Origin: an uncultured Bacteroides sp.
GTDB taxonomy: Bacteria > Bacteroidota > Bacteroidia > Bacteroidales > Bacteroidaceae
Assembly (NCBI RefSeq): GCF_937912035.1
Contig: NZ_CALDPF010000007.1
Location: 62,001 to 126,000, forward strand
Reading direction: 5' to 3'
DNA length: 64,000 nucleotides
Of the stretch, positions 52,824 through 61,506 are shown piece after piece (position 1 is the stretch's first letter; each line of letters begins with the position of its first letter). The notes beneath the pieces are model-generated. The model was not told the origin of the DNA, did not search any database, and saw only the letters and a program-made list of their open reading frames with translations. The translations under genes were made by a program, and so were the position numbers.

Positions 52824-54254
52824 TTAGTGTTTAACAGATTTTCTATACCATGCCACAAACCATATTGCAGCCACTATGACACATGCCGTTCCTCCCCAGT
52901 AAGATATAACAGGCGAAAGGCTGAAACCTTCCGGAGCTATCAATATATATGTGGAGCATACGCATGTCATAAACAAGGCTGGAATGAGAGTCACCCAATA
53001 GTTCTTCTTATTCTTCACAAGATATACAGTTATTGCCCAAAGTGTAAATACCGAAAGTGTCTGGTTACACCAAGCAAAGTATCGCCATATAATCTTGAAA
53101 CCTTCGGCATTACTGAAACTGAATACCAGAAGTCCCACTGTGAGAAGGAATATAGGAATACATATCAGCAGACGTTTTGCGATGCTTCGCTGTTCGATAC
53201 CGAGGAAGTCGGCAACGATAAGACGTGCCGAACGGAGTGCAGTGTCACCGCTAGTGATAGGAGCCGCAACGATACCCAATATGGCAAGTATTCCACCGAA
53301 AGTGCCCAGCCACTGGTTGGAAATATCTGTAGCCACCTTCGCACCCGAATAAGCTATGCCTGTGGCCTTGTCCACAATCCCGTTTTCGTGGAAGAAATAT
53401 GTAGCAGCCGCAGCCCATATCAAAGCTACTATACCTTCTGTCACCATTGCGCCATAGAAAATAGGGCGGCAATGCTTCTCGTTGACCATACATCTTGCCA
53501 TCAGGGGTGACTGTGTGGCATGGAAACCGCTGATTGCTCCACAGGCGATAGATATAAACATCATAGGGAAGATAGGGTTCTTCTCATATTTTGTACCGAA
53601 ACCGTCCCACATTTCAGGAAGTTCAGGAGATTTTACATAAAGCATCACAAGAATTCCAACCGCCATAAACAACAAAGCAAACGCAAACAACGGATATATA
53701 CGTCCTATGATTTTGTCGATAGGAAGCATTGTGGCAAGGATATAATATACGAATATCACAATCATCCAGAAATACATATCCATATAATCCGGAGTCATAC
53801 CCGCCAGCAGTTCTGCCGGACCCGACACGAACACCGCACCGACCAGAATCATGAGCAGTACGGTAAATATACATGCCACTTTTTTAGTGGTCAGTCCCAA
53901 ATATCTTCCGATAATTTCAGGAAGGCTCTCTCCGGAATTACGTATGGAAAGCGCTCCAGAAAAGAAATCGTGCACTGCTCCGGCAAAAATAGTACCGAAA
54001 ACAATCCAAAGATAAGATGCCGTACCGAACTGCGCACCCATTATGGCTCCGAATATAGGACCAAGACCGGCAATGTTAAGAAACTGAATCATGAAAATTT
54101 TCCACGTAGGAAGAGGAATAAAATCCACCCCATCCGCCATAGTCACGGCAGGAGTCTTGCGCGATGCATCCGGCTGGAAAAGTCTGTCAACGTATTTTCC
54201 GTAAACCAGATAGCCTACAATAAGTAATACTAAAGCTAAACTAAATGTTATCAT
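52824..54254 (-). CDS. cstA: CstA-family carbon starvation transporter
   Basis: 476 aa. About 13 membrane segments with the family stretches FIPLPTWKIFMIQFLNIAGL, GPIFGAIMGAQFG, VHDFFSGALSIRNSGESLPE and GFHATQSPLMARC. Shorter than E. coli CstA (701 aa), like other Gram-positive/Bacteroidetes short forms. CstA/BtsT proteins import pyruvate or peptides in starvation. -7 element TACTTTTG on the minus strand (54297-54290). First gene of the cstA-ybjQ-porin unit. Confidence 0.92.
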   Translation of the reverse strand: MITFSLALVLLIVGYLVYGKYVDRLFQPDASRKTPAVTMADGVDFIPLPTWKIFMIQFLNIAGLGPIFGAIMGAQFGTASYLWIVFGTIFAGAVHDFFSGALSIRNSGESLPEIIGRYLGLTTKKVACIFTVLLMILVGAVFVSGPAELLAGMTPDYMDMYFWMIVIFVYYILATMLPIDKIIGRIYPLFAFALLFMAVGILVMLYVKSPELPEMWDGFGTKYEKNPIFPMMFISIACGAISGFHATQSPLMARCMVNEKHCRPIFYGAMVTEGIVALIWAAAATYFFHENGIVDKATGIAYSGAKVATDISNQWLGTFGGILAILGIVAAPITSGDTALRSARLIVADFLGIEQRSIAKRLLICIPIFLLTVGLLVFSFSNAEGFKIIWRYFAWCNQTLSVFTLWAITVYLVKNKKNYWVTLIPALFMTCVCSTYILIAPEGFSLSPVISYWGGTACVIVAAIWFVAWYRKSVKH

Positions 54255-54371
54255 AATATTTTTTGTTTGATTTTCTTTATTTTCAGTTACAAAAGTAATG
54301 TTATTTAATCAGAAATAAAACATAAAACCACAGATTACTCTCATTATAAAGATTTTTCGGCAAAGTCTTAG

Positions 54372-54379
54372 TATCTTTG
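54372..54379 (+). promoter_or_regulatory. -7 element for the GH10-like gene
   Basis: TATCTTTG lies 20 nt before the ATG at 54399, giving a leader of only about 13 nt. No clear -33 box. Confidence 0.5.
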
Positions 54380-54398
54380 CAGCCAAAATATCAGTAAA

Positions 54399-56063
54399 AT
54401 GCAAAGAATCATAATTATACTATCCATGCTGGCTATATTCTCAGCCAACATAAAAGCCTCATCCAAATATGAAATAAGGGCTGCATGGATTACAACCATA
54501 GGAGGACTGGACTGGCCTACAGTAAAAGCGACATCAGCATATGGAATAAAGCGTCAGAAAGAGGAACTGTGCAAGCAGCTGGATATGCTGAAAGATGCAA
54601 ACTTCAACACTGTTTTGTTTCAAACACGACTAAGAGGTGACGTGATATATCCTTCAATCTGTGAAACATTTGCAGAATCACTGGCAGGCAAGACCGGCCG
54701 CAATCCGGGATATGACCCGCTGAAATTTGCCATAGAAGAATGTCATAAGCGAGGAATGGAAATTCATGCCTGGATGGTATGCATCCCTGTTGGAAATGAC
54801 AGGCAGGTTAAACTACTTGGCAACCAATCAGTCGTAAAGAAAAAGCCGGCAATGTGTATTCATTTCAAGAATGCATGGTACCTTGATCCGGGCAATCCAG
54901 AAACAGCAAAATATCTGGCAGCAATAGCAAAGGAAATAACAATGAATTACGACATCGACGGAATCCACCTGGACTATATAAGATACCCTGAAAACGGTGA
55001 AAACTTTCCTGACGGAAAGACTTTCCGCAAATATGGGAAAGGGAAAACTATCTCGCAATGGCGTAGGGACAACATCACATCAATAGTGAGAGAAATATAT
55101 AATGACGTCAAGCGCATAAAGCCATGGGTAAAAGTAAGCAGCTCGCCGGTTGGTAAATATAACGACACACGCCGCTACAGTTCGAAAGGCTGGAACGCAT
55201 TCAATGCCGTATATCAGGATGCAAAACTATGGTTGGAGACAGGGATACATGATGCCGTATTCCCGATGATGTATTTCCGCAACAACCAGTTCTATCCTTT
55301 TGCGCTTGATTGGGAAGAAAACAAACACGGACGATTCGTGGTTCCCGGACTGGGAATATATTTTCTGAAACAAAAGGCCCACGAATGGGACATAAATGAG
55401 ATAATGAGACAAATATATTTCACAAGGCGCAACGGACTTGACGGACAGGCTTTCTTCAGAAACGAATTTCTGATGAAAAACACATGTGGTCTGACAGATA
55501 GCCTGAAATGCCGGTTCTATGCCTATCCGGCAGCCGTACCTCCAATGGTATGGCAGGACAGCATTGCTCCCGCACAGCCTGTAAATGGAGCAATATCATT
55601 CAGGAATGACAGTGTGATGATGAAATGGGAAAAGCCTGACTCATGTAAAGAACACATCACATACCGCATTTATGGATCTGCAACATATCCTGTTGATACA
55701 GACAACGCTAAAAATATTATAAACACAAGATTAATCGACAATAATTTCGTATTTACGTCAAAAGAAAAAAACAAACTATTCTGGGTTGTTACAAGTGTTG
55801 ACAGATATGGCAATGAAAGCAAGCCACTGGAACTGAACATTCCCAATAATACAGACACACTGTTATGCATAAACAAACTGCCAGAAATAGCAGACGGAAG
55901 CCTGATAATAGTAAATGATATTACAGGTATGGAACTTTTCAGGACACAATGCAAACCCACAGAACTGATAAGAAAACTGAAAAAAGGAATATACAAGATA
56001 CAAATAATAAAATCTGACAATAAAAAGAACATCACATTATTTTTGACAGAACCGAATCTGTAA
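54399..56063 (+). CDS. Secreted glycoside hydrolase-like protein, GHL10/DUF187 (YngK type)
   Basis: 554 aa, signal peptide to about residue 20 (NIKAS). TIM-barrel like region (about 24-370) with EIRAAWITTIGGLDWPTVKA, NFNTVLFQTRLRGDVIYPS, MEIHAWM, YDIDGIHLDYIRYP and VFPMMYFRNN, all hallmarks of the glycosyl-hydrolase-like 10 family (YngK). Some members cleave uronic-acid or de-acetylated peptidoglycan backbone. A fibronectin-III-like module follows at about 390-480 (ISFRNDSVMMKWEKPD). The last ~60 residues (SLIIVNDITGMELFR...LKKGIYKIQI) look like a Por-secretion type tail. Transcribed alone, with a terminator after it. Confidence 0.8.
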   Translation: MQRIIIILSMLAIFSANIKASSKYEIRAAWITTIGGLDWPTVKATSAYGIKRQKEELCKQLDMLKDANFNTVLFQTRLRGDVIYPSICETFAESLAGKTGRNPGYDPLKFAIEECHKRGMEIHAWMVCIPVGNDRQVKLLGNQSVVKKKPAMCIHFKNAWYLDPGNPETAKYLAAIAKEITMNYDIDGIHLDYIRYPENGENFPDGKTFRKYGKGKTISQWRRDNITSIVREIYNDVKRIKPWVKVSSSPVGKYNDTRRYSSKGWNAFNAVYQDAKLWLETGIHDAVFPMMYFRNNQFYPFALDWEENKHGRFVVPGLGIYFLKQKAHEWDINEIMRQIYFTRRNGLDGQAFFRNEFLMKNTCGLTDSLKCRFYAYPAAVPPMVWQDSIAPAQPVNGAISFRNDSVMMKWEKPDSCKEHITYRIYGSATYPVDTDNAKNIINTRLIDNNFVFTSKEKNKLFWVVTSVDRYGNESKPLELNIPNNTDTLLCINKLPEIADGSLIIVNDITGMELFRTQCKPTELIRKLKKGIYKIQIIKSDNKKNITLFLTEPNL

Positions 56064-56086
56064 ATCTTACACTTACACAATGCAGT

Positions 56087-56130
56087 AAATGAAACTTCAG
56101 TTATTTTTTACAATAATTGAAGTTTCATTT
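56087..56130 (+). terminator. Terminator after the GH10-like gene
   Basis: 13-bp perfect arms AAATGAAACTTCA (56087-56099) and TGAAGTTTCATTT (56118-56130), 18-nt loop, T-rich tail. Confidence 0.8.
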
Positions 56131-56172
56131 GTATTAATATCCAATAAATTAAGTTCTTATAAAGAAAAAAAC

Positions 56173-56180
56173 TAAATTTG
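56173..56180 (+). promoter_or_regulatory. -7 element for the histidine kinase gene
   Basis: TAAATTTG, 42 nt before the ATG at 56222. No clear -33 box. Confidence 0.4.
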
Positions 56181-56221
56181 CATAGACAGCCCTATTAATT
56201 AACCTTTTAAACAGTATTACC

Positions 56222-58006
56222 ATGAAAACATCCATCGCATTCCTATTTTTATTTTACAACTTAATATTTTGTACAGCATATTCCCAAAGTGTAATAGAAA
56301 AGAAATCACTTATTGCAGATTCTCTGTATCAAGCAGGTAAAACAGACTCGGCACTTCTGGTTAACAACGAAATTATAGAATTGGCAGAAAATGAAGGAAA
56401 TATAATAAACATTATTGACGCATATTCTTCAAGAGGTGTTTATCTGCGTTCTACTGGAAATCTGGAAAAAGCCGCCGAGGCATATGACAAAGCATTAAAA
56501 CATATAATATCATTACAGACAGAAACAGAAGAAAGTTTACAAAGCATCGCAACGCTCTACAATAATCTTTCAACGCTTTATTTGGACATGAAAAACCCCG
56601 AAAGAGCATTGGAATACGCACAAAAAGCAGCAGTTATAGCCGACAAGTGTCACGACAAAATATTCCGTTCACAAATATACTCTGTGGCCTCATCCATATT
56701 CATAACGCAAAAACGCCATGATCTCGCAAAAAAATACCTTTTAATATCAATAAAATTGGCGAAAGAGACAAAACAACCTGAAGCGGAACTTAATTCCATT
56801 ACATACTACATGCTGACTTTATTCAGAACAGGCGCAAAAGAAAACGAATATTCGCACTATATGAGAAGAGCTTCAGAGTTATCAAAGGAAATAAATTCTT
56901 TTATGAGCCTCGTAAATTATTATCAGGTGCTTTTCTACATTCAGAATGAAAAGAAGGCATACACTGATGCCATAAAAACAGCCGAAAATATTTTGTCGCT
57001 TAAAGAAATATCAAATTATCCTTTTCTACAATATGACATATACAACAACCTTCATCAGATTTACAGCACAAACCATGATTACAAGAGTGCTTATGAGATA
57101 CTGAACAAAGCAAAGACTTTAAGCGATTCACTGTTTAATGACAACAAAGGAAAACAAATAGAGGAATTGTCGGCCAAATATGAAGCAACAAAGAAAGAAC
57201 TTGAAATAAAGGAACTTAACGAGCAACAAGAAAAAGACAGAGTGCGCATATTGCTTTTATGTATAACCCTGTTGTTTGTAATTATCATAGCCGTATTCAT
57301 TACAATATACCTTCAAAAAAGCAAAAGACTTCAGGCTGAAAAAATGAAAAGCGAAAACGAAGCCCGTGAAAGGCAGTTCCAACAAATACAGCGTAAAACA
57401 GAACTGAAACTTACGAAAGAGTATATTGACAAACTGGAAAAAGAACGTATGCGTCTTGCCGGAGAATTACACGATGGCATATGCAATGACCTATACGCCT
57501 TGGAAGTAAACATACGGTCTGATAAAAATAAAATCCCTGATGAATGGCTTTCATCATTGACAGAAGCACGCGATAATATCCGCAGAGTATCACACGAACT
57601 ACTTCCACCAGAGTTTAAAGAAGCAAGTATAGCGCAGGTGATATACAATTATATTGAAAGCCTGAGTGTCATGGGTTGCAAAATCTCATTTAAGACATTA
57701 CCTGAAGAGTGCGACTGGACTGTACTACCGGAAAACATCTCTCTAAACATATACCGTATCATACAGGAAGCTGTATCAAACTCTCTGAAACATGCCGATG
57801 CGAAAAACATAGAAGTAAAAATGGAATGGATATTGCCTGATCTGGTAATAACAGTCTGTGACGACGGAAAAGGAATGAAAGATTCAAAAAAAGGAGGAGG
57901 AAAACGTATTTTAAAAGAAAGAGCCGAGACAATAAATGCCGAGTATAACATAGAATCGACAGACAAAGGAACATGTGTATATGTGAAGATTCCAATTTTC
58001 AGATGA
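56222..58006 (+). CDS. TPR-containing sensor histidine kinase (HisKA_3 type)
   Basis: 594 aa. Signal sequence (residues 1-21), a periplasmic array of about six TPR-like helices (AYSSRGVYLRSTGNLEKAAE, LYNNLSTLYLDMKNPERALE and onwards to about 320), one membrane helix (341-365), a coiled coil, then HisKA_3 with the phospho-acceptor His417 in RLAGELHDGICND and an HATPase_c domain (IIQEAVSNSLKHADAKN, VCDDGKGM). NarX/DesK-type kinase; signal unknown. The following LuxR-type regulator is its evident partner (73 nt gap). Possible feedback on the membrane protein gene further downstream. Confidence 0.9.
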   Translation: MKTSIAFLFLFYNLIFCTAYSQSVIEKKSLIADSLYQAGKTDSALLVNNEIIELAENEGNIINIIDAYSSRGVYLRSTGNLEKAAEAYDKALKHIISLQTETEESLQSIATLYNNLSTLYLDMKNPERALEYAQKAAVIADKCHDKIFRSQIYSVASSIFITQKRHDLAKKYLLISIKLAKETKQPEAELNSITYYMLTLFRTGAKENEYSHYMRRASELSKEINSFMSLVNYYQVLFYIQNEKKAYTDAIKTAENILSLKEISNYPFLQYDIYNNLHQIYSTNHDYKSAYEILNKAKTLSDSLFNDNKGKQIEELSAKYEATKKELEIKELNEQQEKDRVRILLLCITLLFVIIIAVFITIYLQKSKRLQAEKMKSENEARERQFQQIQRKTELKLTKEYIDKLEKERMRLAGELHDGICNDLYALEVNIRSDKNKIPDEWLSSLTEARDNIRRVSHELLPPEFKEASIAQVIYNYIESLSVMGCKISFKTLPEECDWTVLPENISLNIYRIIQEAVSNSLKHADAKNIEVKMEWILPDLVITVCDDGKGMKDSKKGGGKRILKERAETINAEYNIESTDKGTCVYVKIPIFR

Positions 58007-58079
58007 AAACTACGGGTTACCGTGGGGTATATTCAACAGACAAGACCTACTTTTGTTAAAAAATAAAATACAACTACAC

Positions 58080-58730
58080 ATGGGAACTGATATAGTAATA
58101 GTTGATGACCATTCATTAATACTGGAAGGATTGAAAAGCCTTTTAAGCACATCATTAGAAGGTTCGAGGGTACATATTGCCCAAAATGCGTCACAACTTC
58201 TCAGCTTGACTAAGAAATATCAGTTCAGTGTATTTATAGTAGATATAACACTCCCTGACATGGACGGATTTGATCTGATACACATCATTAAGAACAAATT
58301 TCCCAATGCCAAAATCATAGTAAGCACCATGCACGAGGAGATATGGATTGTAAACAAACTAAAGACATCTGAAATAGATGCCGTTGTATTCAAATCATCT
58401 GCCGGAGAACATATAGTTGAAGCAGTGAGAACTGTATTGGAAGGCGGAACATATTACTGTCCGGGATTCAGGAAAATATATAAAGAAAAAGAAAGAAACT
58501 ACTGTATAATAGACGAACAATCCTCTATTCCTACTTCACGCGAACTGGATATCCTAAAAGCAATTGCCAAAGGAATGAGCACACACGAAATCTCCGAGAG
58601 TTTGTTTATTTCCGAAAACACAGTGGAATGGCACCGTAAAAATCTGATGCTAAAATTTGGAGCACGCAATGCCACCGATTTAGTAGTAAAGGCACTCTCA
58701 AAAGGTTTCCTAAGCATCCCCTTAAAATGA
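58080..58730 (+). CDS. NarL/FixJ-type response regulator
   Basis: 216 aa from ATG 58080 (MGTDIVIVDDH). The longer frame uses a TTG at 58053 and adds nine residues with no homologous look. Receiver domain with VDDH (acidic pocket), phospho-acceptor D55 (VFIVDITLPDMDGF), switch T/S (STMHEE), K108 in VFKSSA. C-terminal LuxR HTH (TSRELDILKAIAKGMSTHEI, ISENTVEWHRKNL). Transcription regulator activated by the kinase upstream. Confidence 0.92.
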   Translation: MGTDIVIVDDHSLILEGLKSLLSTSLEGSRVHIAQNASQLLSLTKKYQFSVFIVDITLPDMDGFDLIHIIKNKFPNAKIIVSTMHEEIWIVNKLKTSEIDAVVFKSSAGEHIVEAVRTVLEGGTYYCPGFRKIYKEKERNYCIIDEQSSIPTSRELDILKAIAKGMSTHEISESLFISENTVEWHRKNLMLKFGARNATDLVVKALSKGFLSIPLK

Positions 58731-58778
58731 TTTTTCCAAAGTCGTAAATCATATCGTCAAATAAAAAAAATCATAGTT

Positions 58779-60650
58779 ATGAAAAAGTATGGAATATTTC
58801 TGTCTATCTGTTTTTTGTTATGTTATACTCCAGTTATCAATGCCAAACCAGACAAAGTGGATTATCCTGAAAACGGATTGATGCATCATTTCGAATTCAA
58901 CGGTAATCTTAAAGACAAAATAACAGGAAGAAACCTGGTCCCAATGTTACCTGAACCTTACAGTGACAGAAAGCCAGAATATGTAAAGGATGATGACGGA
59001 AACGAATCAGGAATAAAAACATTCCCTATGTTATTACGTGGAAATTACTCCATGGAAAAGTATCCCGAAATAAGTGTAGTCATACGTTTCAGGCAGGATA
59101 AGGAATACGATTCCGATTTTTCTTTTGATTATCTCATAGCTGGAAATTTCAGCAAGAACGACATATCATGGTATTTCGACGAACATTATGCTTTCTGCCT
59201 GAACAAGAACAATCATCCGTATATATACACTGAAGATTACAAAACTGAAAAAACAACTGAAGATGGTACAGAAACAATAAAGATTAAAGGAATAGACGGT
59301 TACCTGAAACGTCCTGAACTAGGAAAATGGAACACAATGGTCTTTACCGTAAATCGAAAAGACAGTACTATATCCTTAGCCAACAATGGTGTAAAAGTAT
59401 TGTTGAACAATTTTTTTCCTCCTTATGGCAATAAAGAATGTACTGGAATAGGTCTATTTAAATATTCATTCAACGACAAGAACGACTACAGATATCCGGA
59501 AGGTGTTATAGATGATATCCTAATCTACAACAGGATTCTCACGGATGAAGAGACGTGTACGTTACAGGGAGTAAAGTCAATAGAATACCGTAATCCGGAA
59601 TTGACATTAATGGAAAATATTGAAGACAGTTTATTTATGCTTTTCGTTCTGCTTATATGCCCAATATTATCACTGATATTCTGTATATTCAGACCAAAGC
59701 AACTGCCAGAAGTCAAATTGGACGATGTAAATGCTCCCATACCGGACATATCGTCACCTATTGAAAATGCCTCTGACATTCAAGCTCTAAATTTAGGATA
59801 TAAGGCACTTCATCTGATGATGCGCAGATTTGAGACTAAGTCTACCATAAGTAAACCCGACGATCCAGACCTTATAGCACTTATAGAAGCTACAGAGGTT
59901 GCACCCGAAAGAATTCCGTTTTTCAGGGCCCTGTCAATTCGTCGTAAATTGCTTATTGCACATAATCTTCTTGATAAAGACGAAAGAGTGCGCTTTTTAA
60001 TCAGCGAAATTACCTATGTTTACAACAAGGCGATGAAAATCACATTTGTCGGAAATATTGCCATTTTGCTTATCCCATTCCTTCTATTCTTTCTTCCGGC
60101 TCTTACAGTGAACGTAAGTCATGCTTTCGGAGTTGCATGGGATAACATAGGGCCCATTTTGTTTTTGATGTTTTTATACATCGCATGCTCTCTCGGTCCT
60201 GCATGCACATTTCGTGCAGACCCTGAAGATGAGAATGAAGATATAAAATATGGTTTTGAGAGATTAAGATTTGCGTTTACAAAACCTGGCGAGGAACTTC
60301 CTCGGAGGGAAGGTAGATTTATGTTTCTTTCTTTCCTAAATCAGGGAGCGATGGCAGGTATTAATTCAATATTCCTCATAGGAACCATTATAAATGGTAT
60401 TATATACACTATTTATAATTTGATTTTTGTTGTTCCTTATTCAATAGTCAACTATGGAGGTAAACTATTCTTAAGAAAAGATACACTCTTACCAGTTATA
60501 GTGATAGCAGTTTTAATAGGTATCGGTACTAGCGGAACATTCCTTAGCTCGCTATTCGGAATAATTGTCTTTATTGCTATGTTCGTATATGTAATTGCAT
60601 GTTGGATTGCGTTTGTCAAGAATGTTATAATGCGTGCATTTATAGATTAA
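58779..60650 (+). CDS. LamG-domain protein with a C-terminal multi-pass membrane domain
   Basis: 623 aa. Signal peptide (1-22), then a concanavalin/LamG-like lectin fold at about 30-270 (GLMHHFEFNGNLKDKITGRN, LGKWNTMVFTVNRKDSTISL, GVIDDILIYNRILTDEE, all hallmarks of LamG_3), a membrane helix (about 283-305), a charged cytoplasmic stretch (about 306-420), then four or five more membrane helices up to the C terminus. I do not know this fusion as a named family. It lies 48 nt after the response regulator, in one direction, and may be the target or a sensor partner of the two-component system. Confidence 0.7.
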   Translation: MKKYGIFLSICFLLCYTPVINAKPDKVDYPENGLMHHFEFNGNLKDKITGRNLVPMLPEPYSDRKPEYVKDDDGNESGIKTFPMLLRGNYSMEKYPEISVVIRFRQDKEYDSDFSFDYLIAGNFSKNDISWYFDEHYAFCLNKNNHPYIYTEDYKTEKTTEDGTETIKIKGIDGYLKRPELGKWNTMVFTVNRKDSTISLANNGVKVLLNNFFPPYGNKECTGIGLFKYSFNDKNDYRYPEGVIDDILIYNRILTDEETCTLQGVKSIEYRNPELTLMENIEDSLFMLFVLLICPILSLIFCIFRPKQLPEVKLDDVNAPIPDISSPIENASDIQALNLGYKALHLMMRRFETKSTISKPDDPDLIALIEATEVAPERIPFFRALSIRRKLLIAHNLLDKDERVRFLISEITYVYNKAMKITFVGNIAILLIPFLLFFLPALTVNVSHAFGVAWDNIGPILFLMFLYIACSLGPACTFRADPEDENEDIKYGFERLRFAFTKPGEELPRREGRFMFLSFLNQGAMAGINSIFLIGTIINGIIYTIYNLIFVVPYSIVNYGGKLFLRKDTLLPVIVIAVLIGIGTSGTFLSSLFGIIVFIAMFVYVIACWIAFVKNVIMRAFID

Positions 60651-60704
60651 TATTTGAAGGTTCTAATTTAGCAATCATATCTTAAAATCACTAACATTAA
60701 AATT

Positions 60705-60739
60705 AAGTGTTACCGACACTATATTTGAAGGTAACACTT
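60705..60739 (+). terminator. Terminator after the LamG-membrane gene
   Basis: AAGTGTTACC (60705-60714) and GGTAACACTT (60730-60739) form a perfect 10-bp stem, extendable by AT pairs, followed by GATTTTTT. The arm GTGTTAC is the same heptamer used in the palindrome array at 18049-18132. Confidence 0.8.
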
Positions 60740-61427
60740 GATTTTTTACTTTAATTCGATATTTACAATTTTATTTTATCAATTTGACATAATGATATTT
60801 TCATTTTCCAAGAATAAAAAAATCAACATAAGCCCTCATGCAAAAATGAAATATCAAACTCTCAATAAAAAGCATAAAATCTTTTATCCATAAAAAAACA
60901 CACAATAGTCACATAAAGATACAATAGCAACAATAATTCAAATATTTAATCACATAAGATTTAATATACCTATCATTTTACTAGACATAAAACAGCAATT
61001 AAAAACTTGCATTCAGAACAAAAACAAGTGTTTTTTTACAAAAAATATTGACAATTCATCAATTAAAACAGAAAGAAAAAAAGTTTTTCCTAAAGAGACA
61101 AAGGATTTTGTAGATAATAACCTGACGTTTTATATGAAACGTGCTGGCATTTTAATTAACTAATTTAACAACAAATGAAAATATACAAACTTTATTGTCA
61201 ACTATAACAAAGAGTCATTATTAACAATTCACACTTTTCTGAATAAACATCAAATAATATCAAGTTATTAAATAAGCACTTACCCTTGCATTACGCAAGC
61301 TACACATCTAATTTGCTTTCCTTTTGAAAGAACAATAAAAGCAACAACTTGAACAGTCGCCACATATTTTACCACACATAACTCACAAAAACTCACACAC
61401 CAAACCACTAATTTACCGCCTGCCAAC
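60740..61427. other. 690-bp AT-rich region with no supported gene
   Basis: Very AT-rich, many A/T runs, frequent stops in all frames. The longest plausible reading frame is 33 codons (60792-60893, MIFSFSKNKK...), without promoter or ribosome site, and a 9-codon frame (MKRAGILIN) at about 61135. A short inverted repeat ACGTTT/AAACGT lies there too. No RNA gene, no repeat unit and no integration site could be recognised. Confidence 0.55.
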
Positions 61428-61458
61428 TTTGATATATATCAGATTTTGAGTATTTTTG
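61428..61458 (+). promoter_or_regulatory. Promoter of purM
   Basis: TTTG (61428-61431), 19 nt, TATTTTTG (61451-61458): exact consensus. It fixes the transcription start near 61464 and so rules out the in-frame TTG at 61456 as start codon. Confidence 0.7.
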
Positions 61459-61506
61459 CAAATCAAATCGATTTTGAAAATTATAATTTATAATATATCA
61501 TCACTC

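Noticed and set aside
52827..53510. 227-codon plus-strand frame inside cstA
   Set aside because: Antisense shadow, full of Cys/His/Tyr/Ser as expected from reversed membrane codons.
60792..60893. 33-codon plus-strand frame in the empty region
   Set aside because: No promoter, no ribosome site and AT-driven composition; cannot be supported as a gene.
61081..61180. Integration site or mobile element scar upstream of purM
   Set aside because: Only a 6-bp inverted repeat and a 9-codon frame; no tRNA end, integrase or target duplication.
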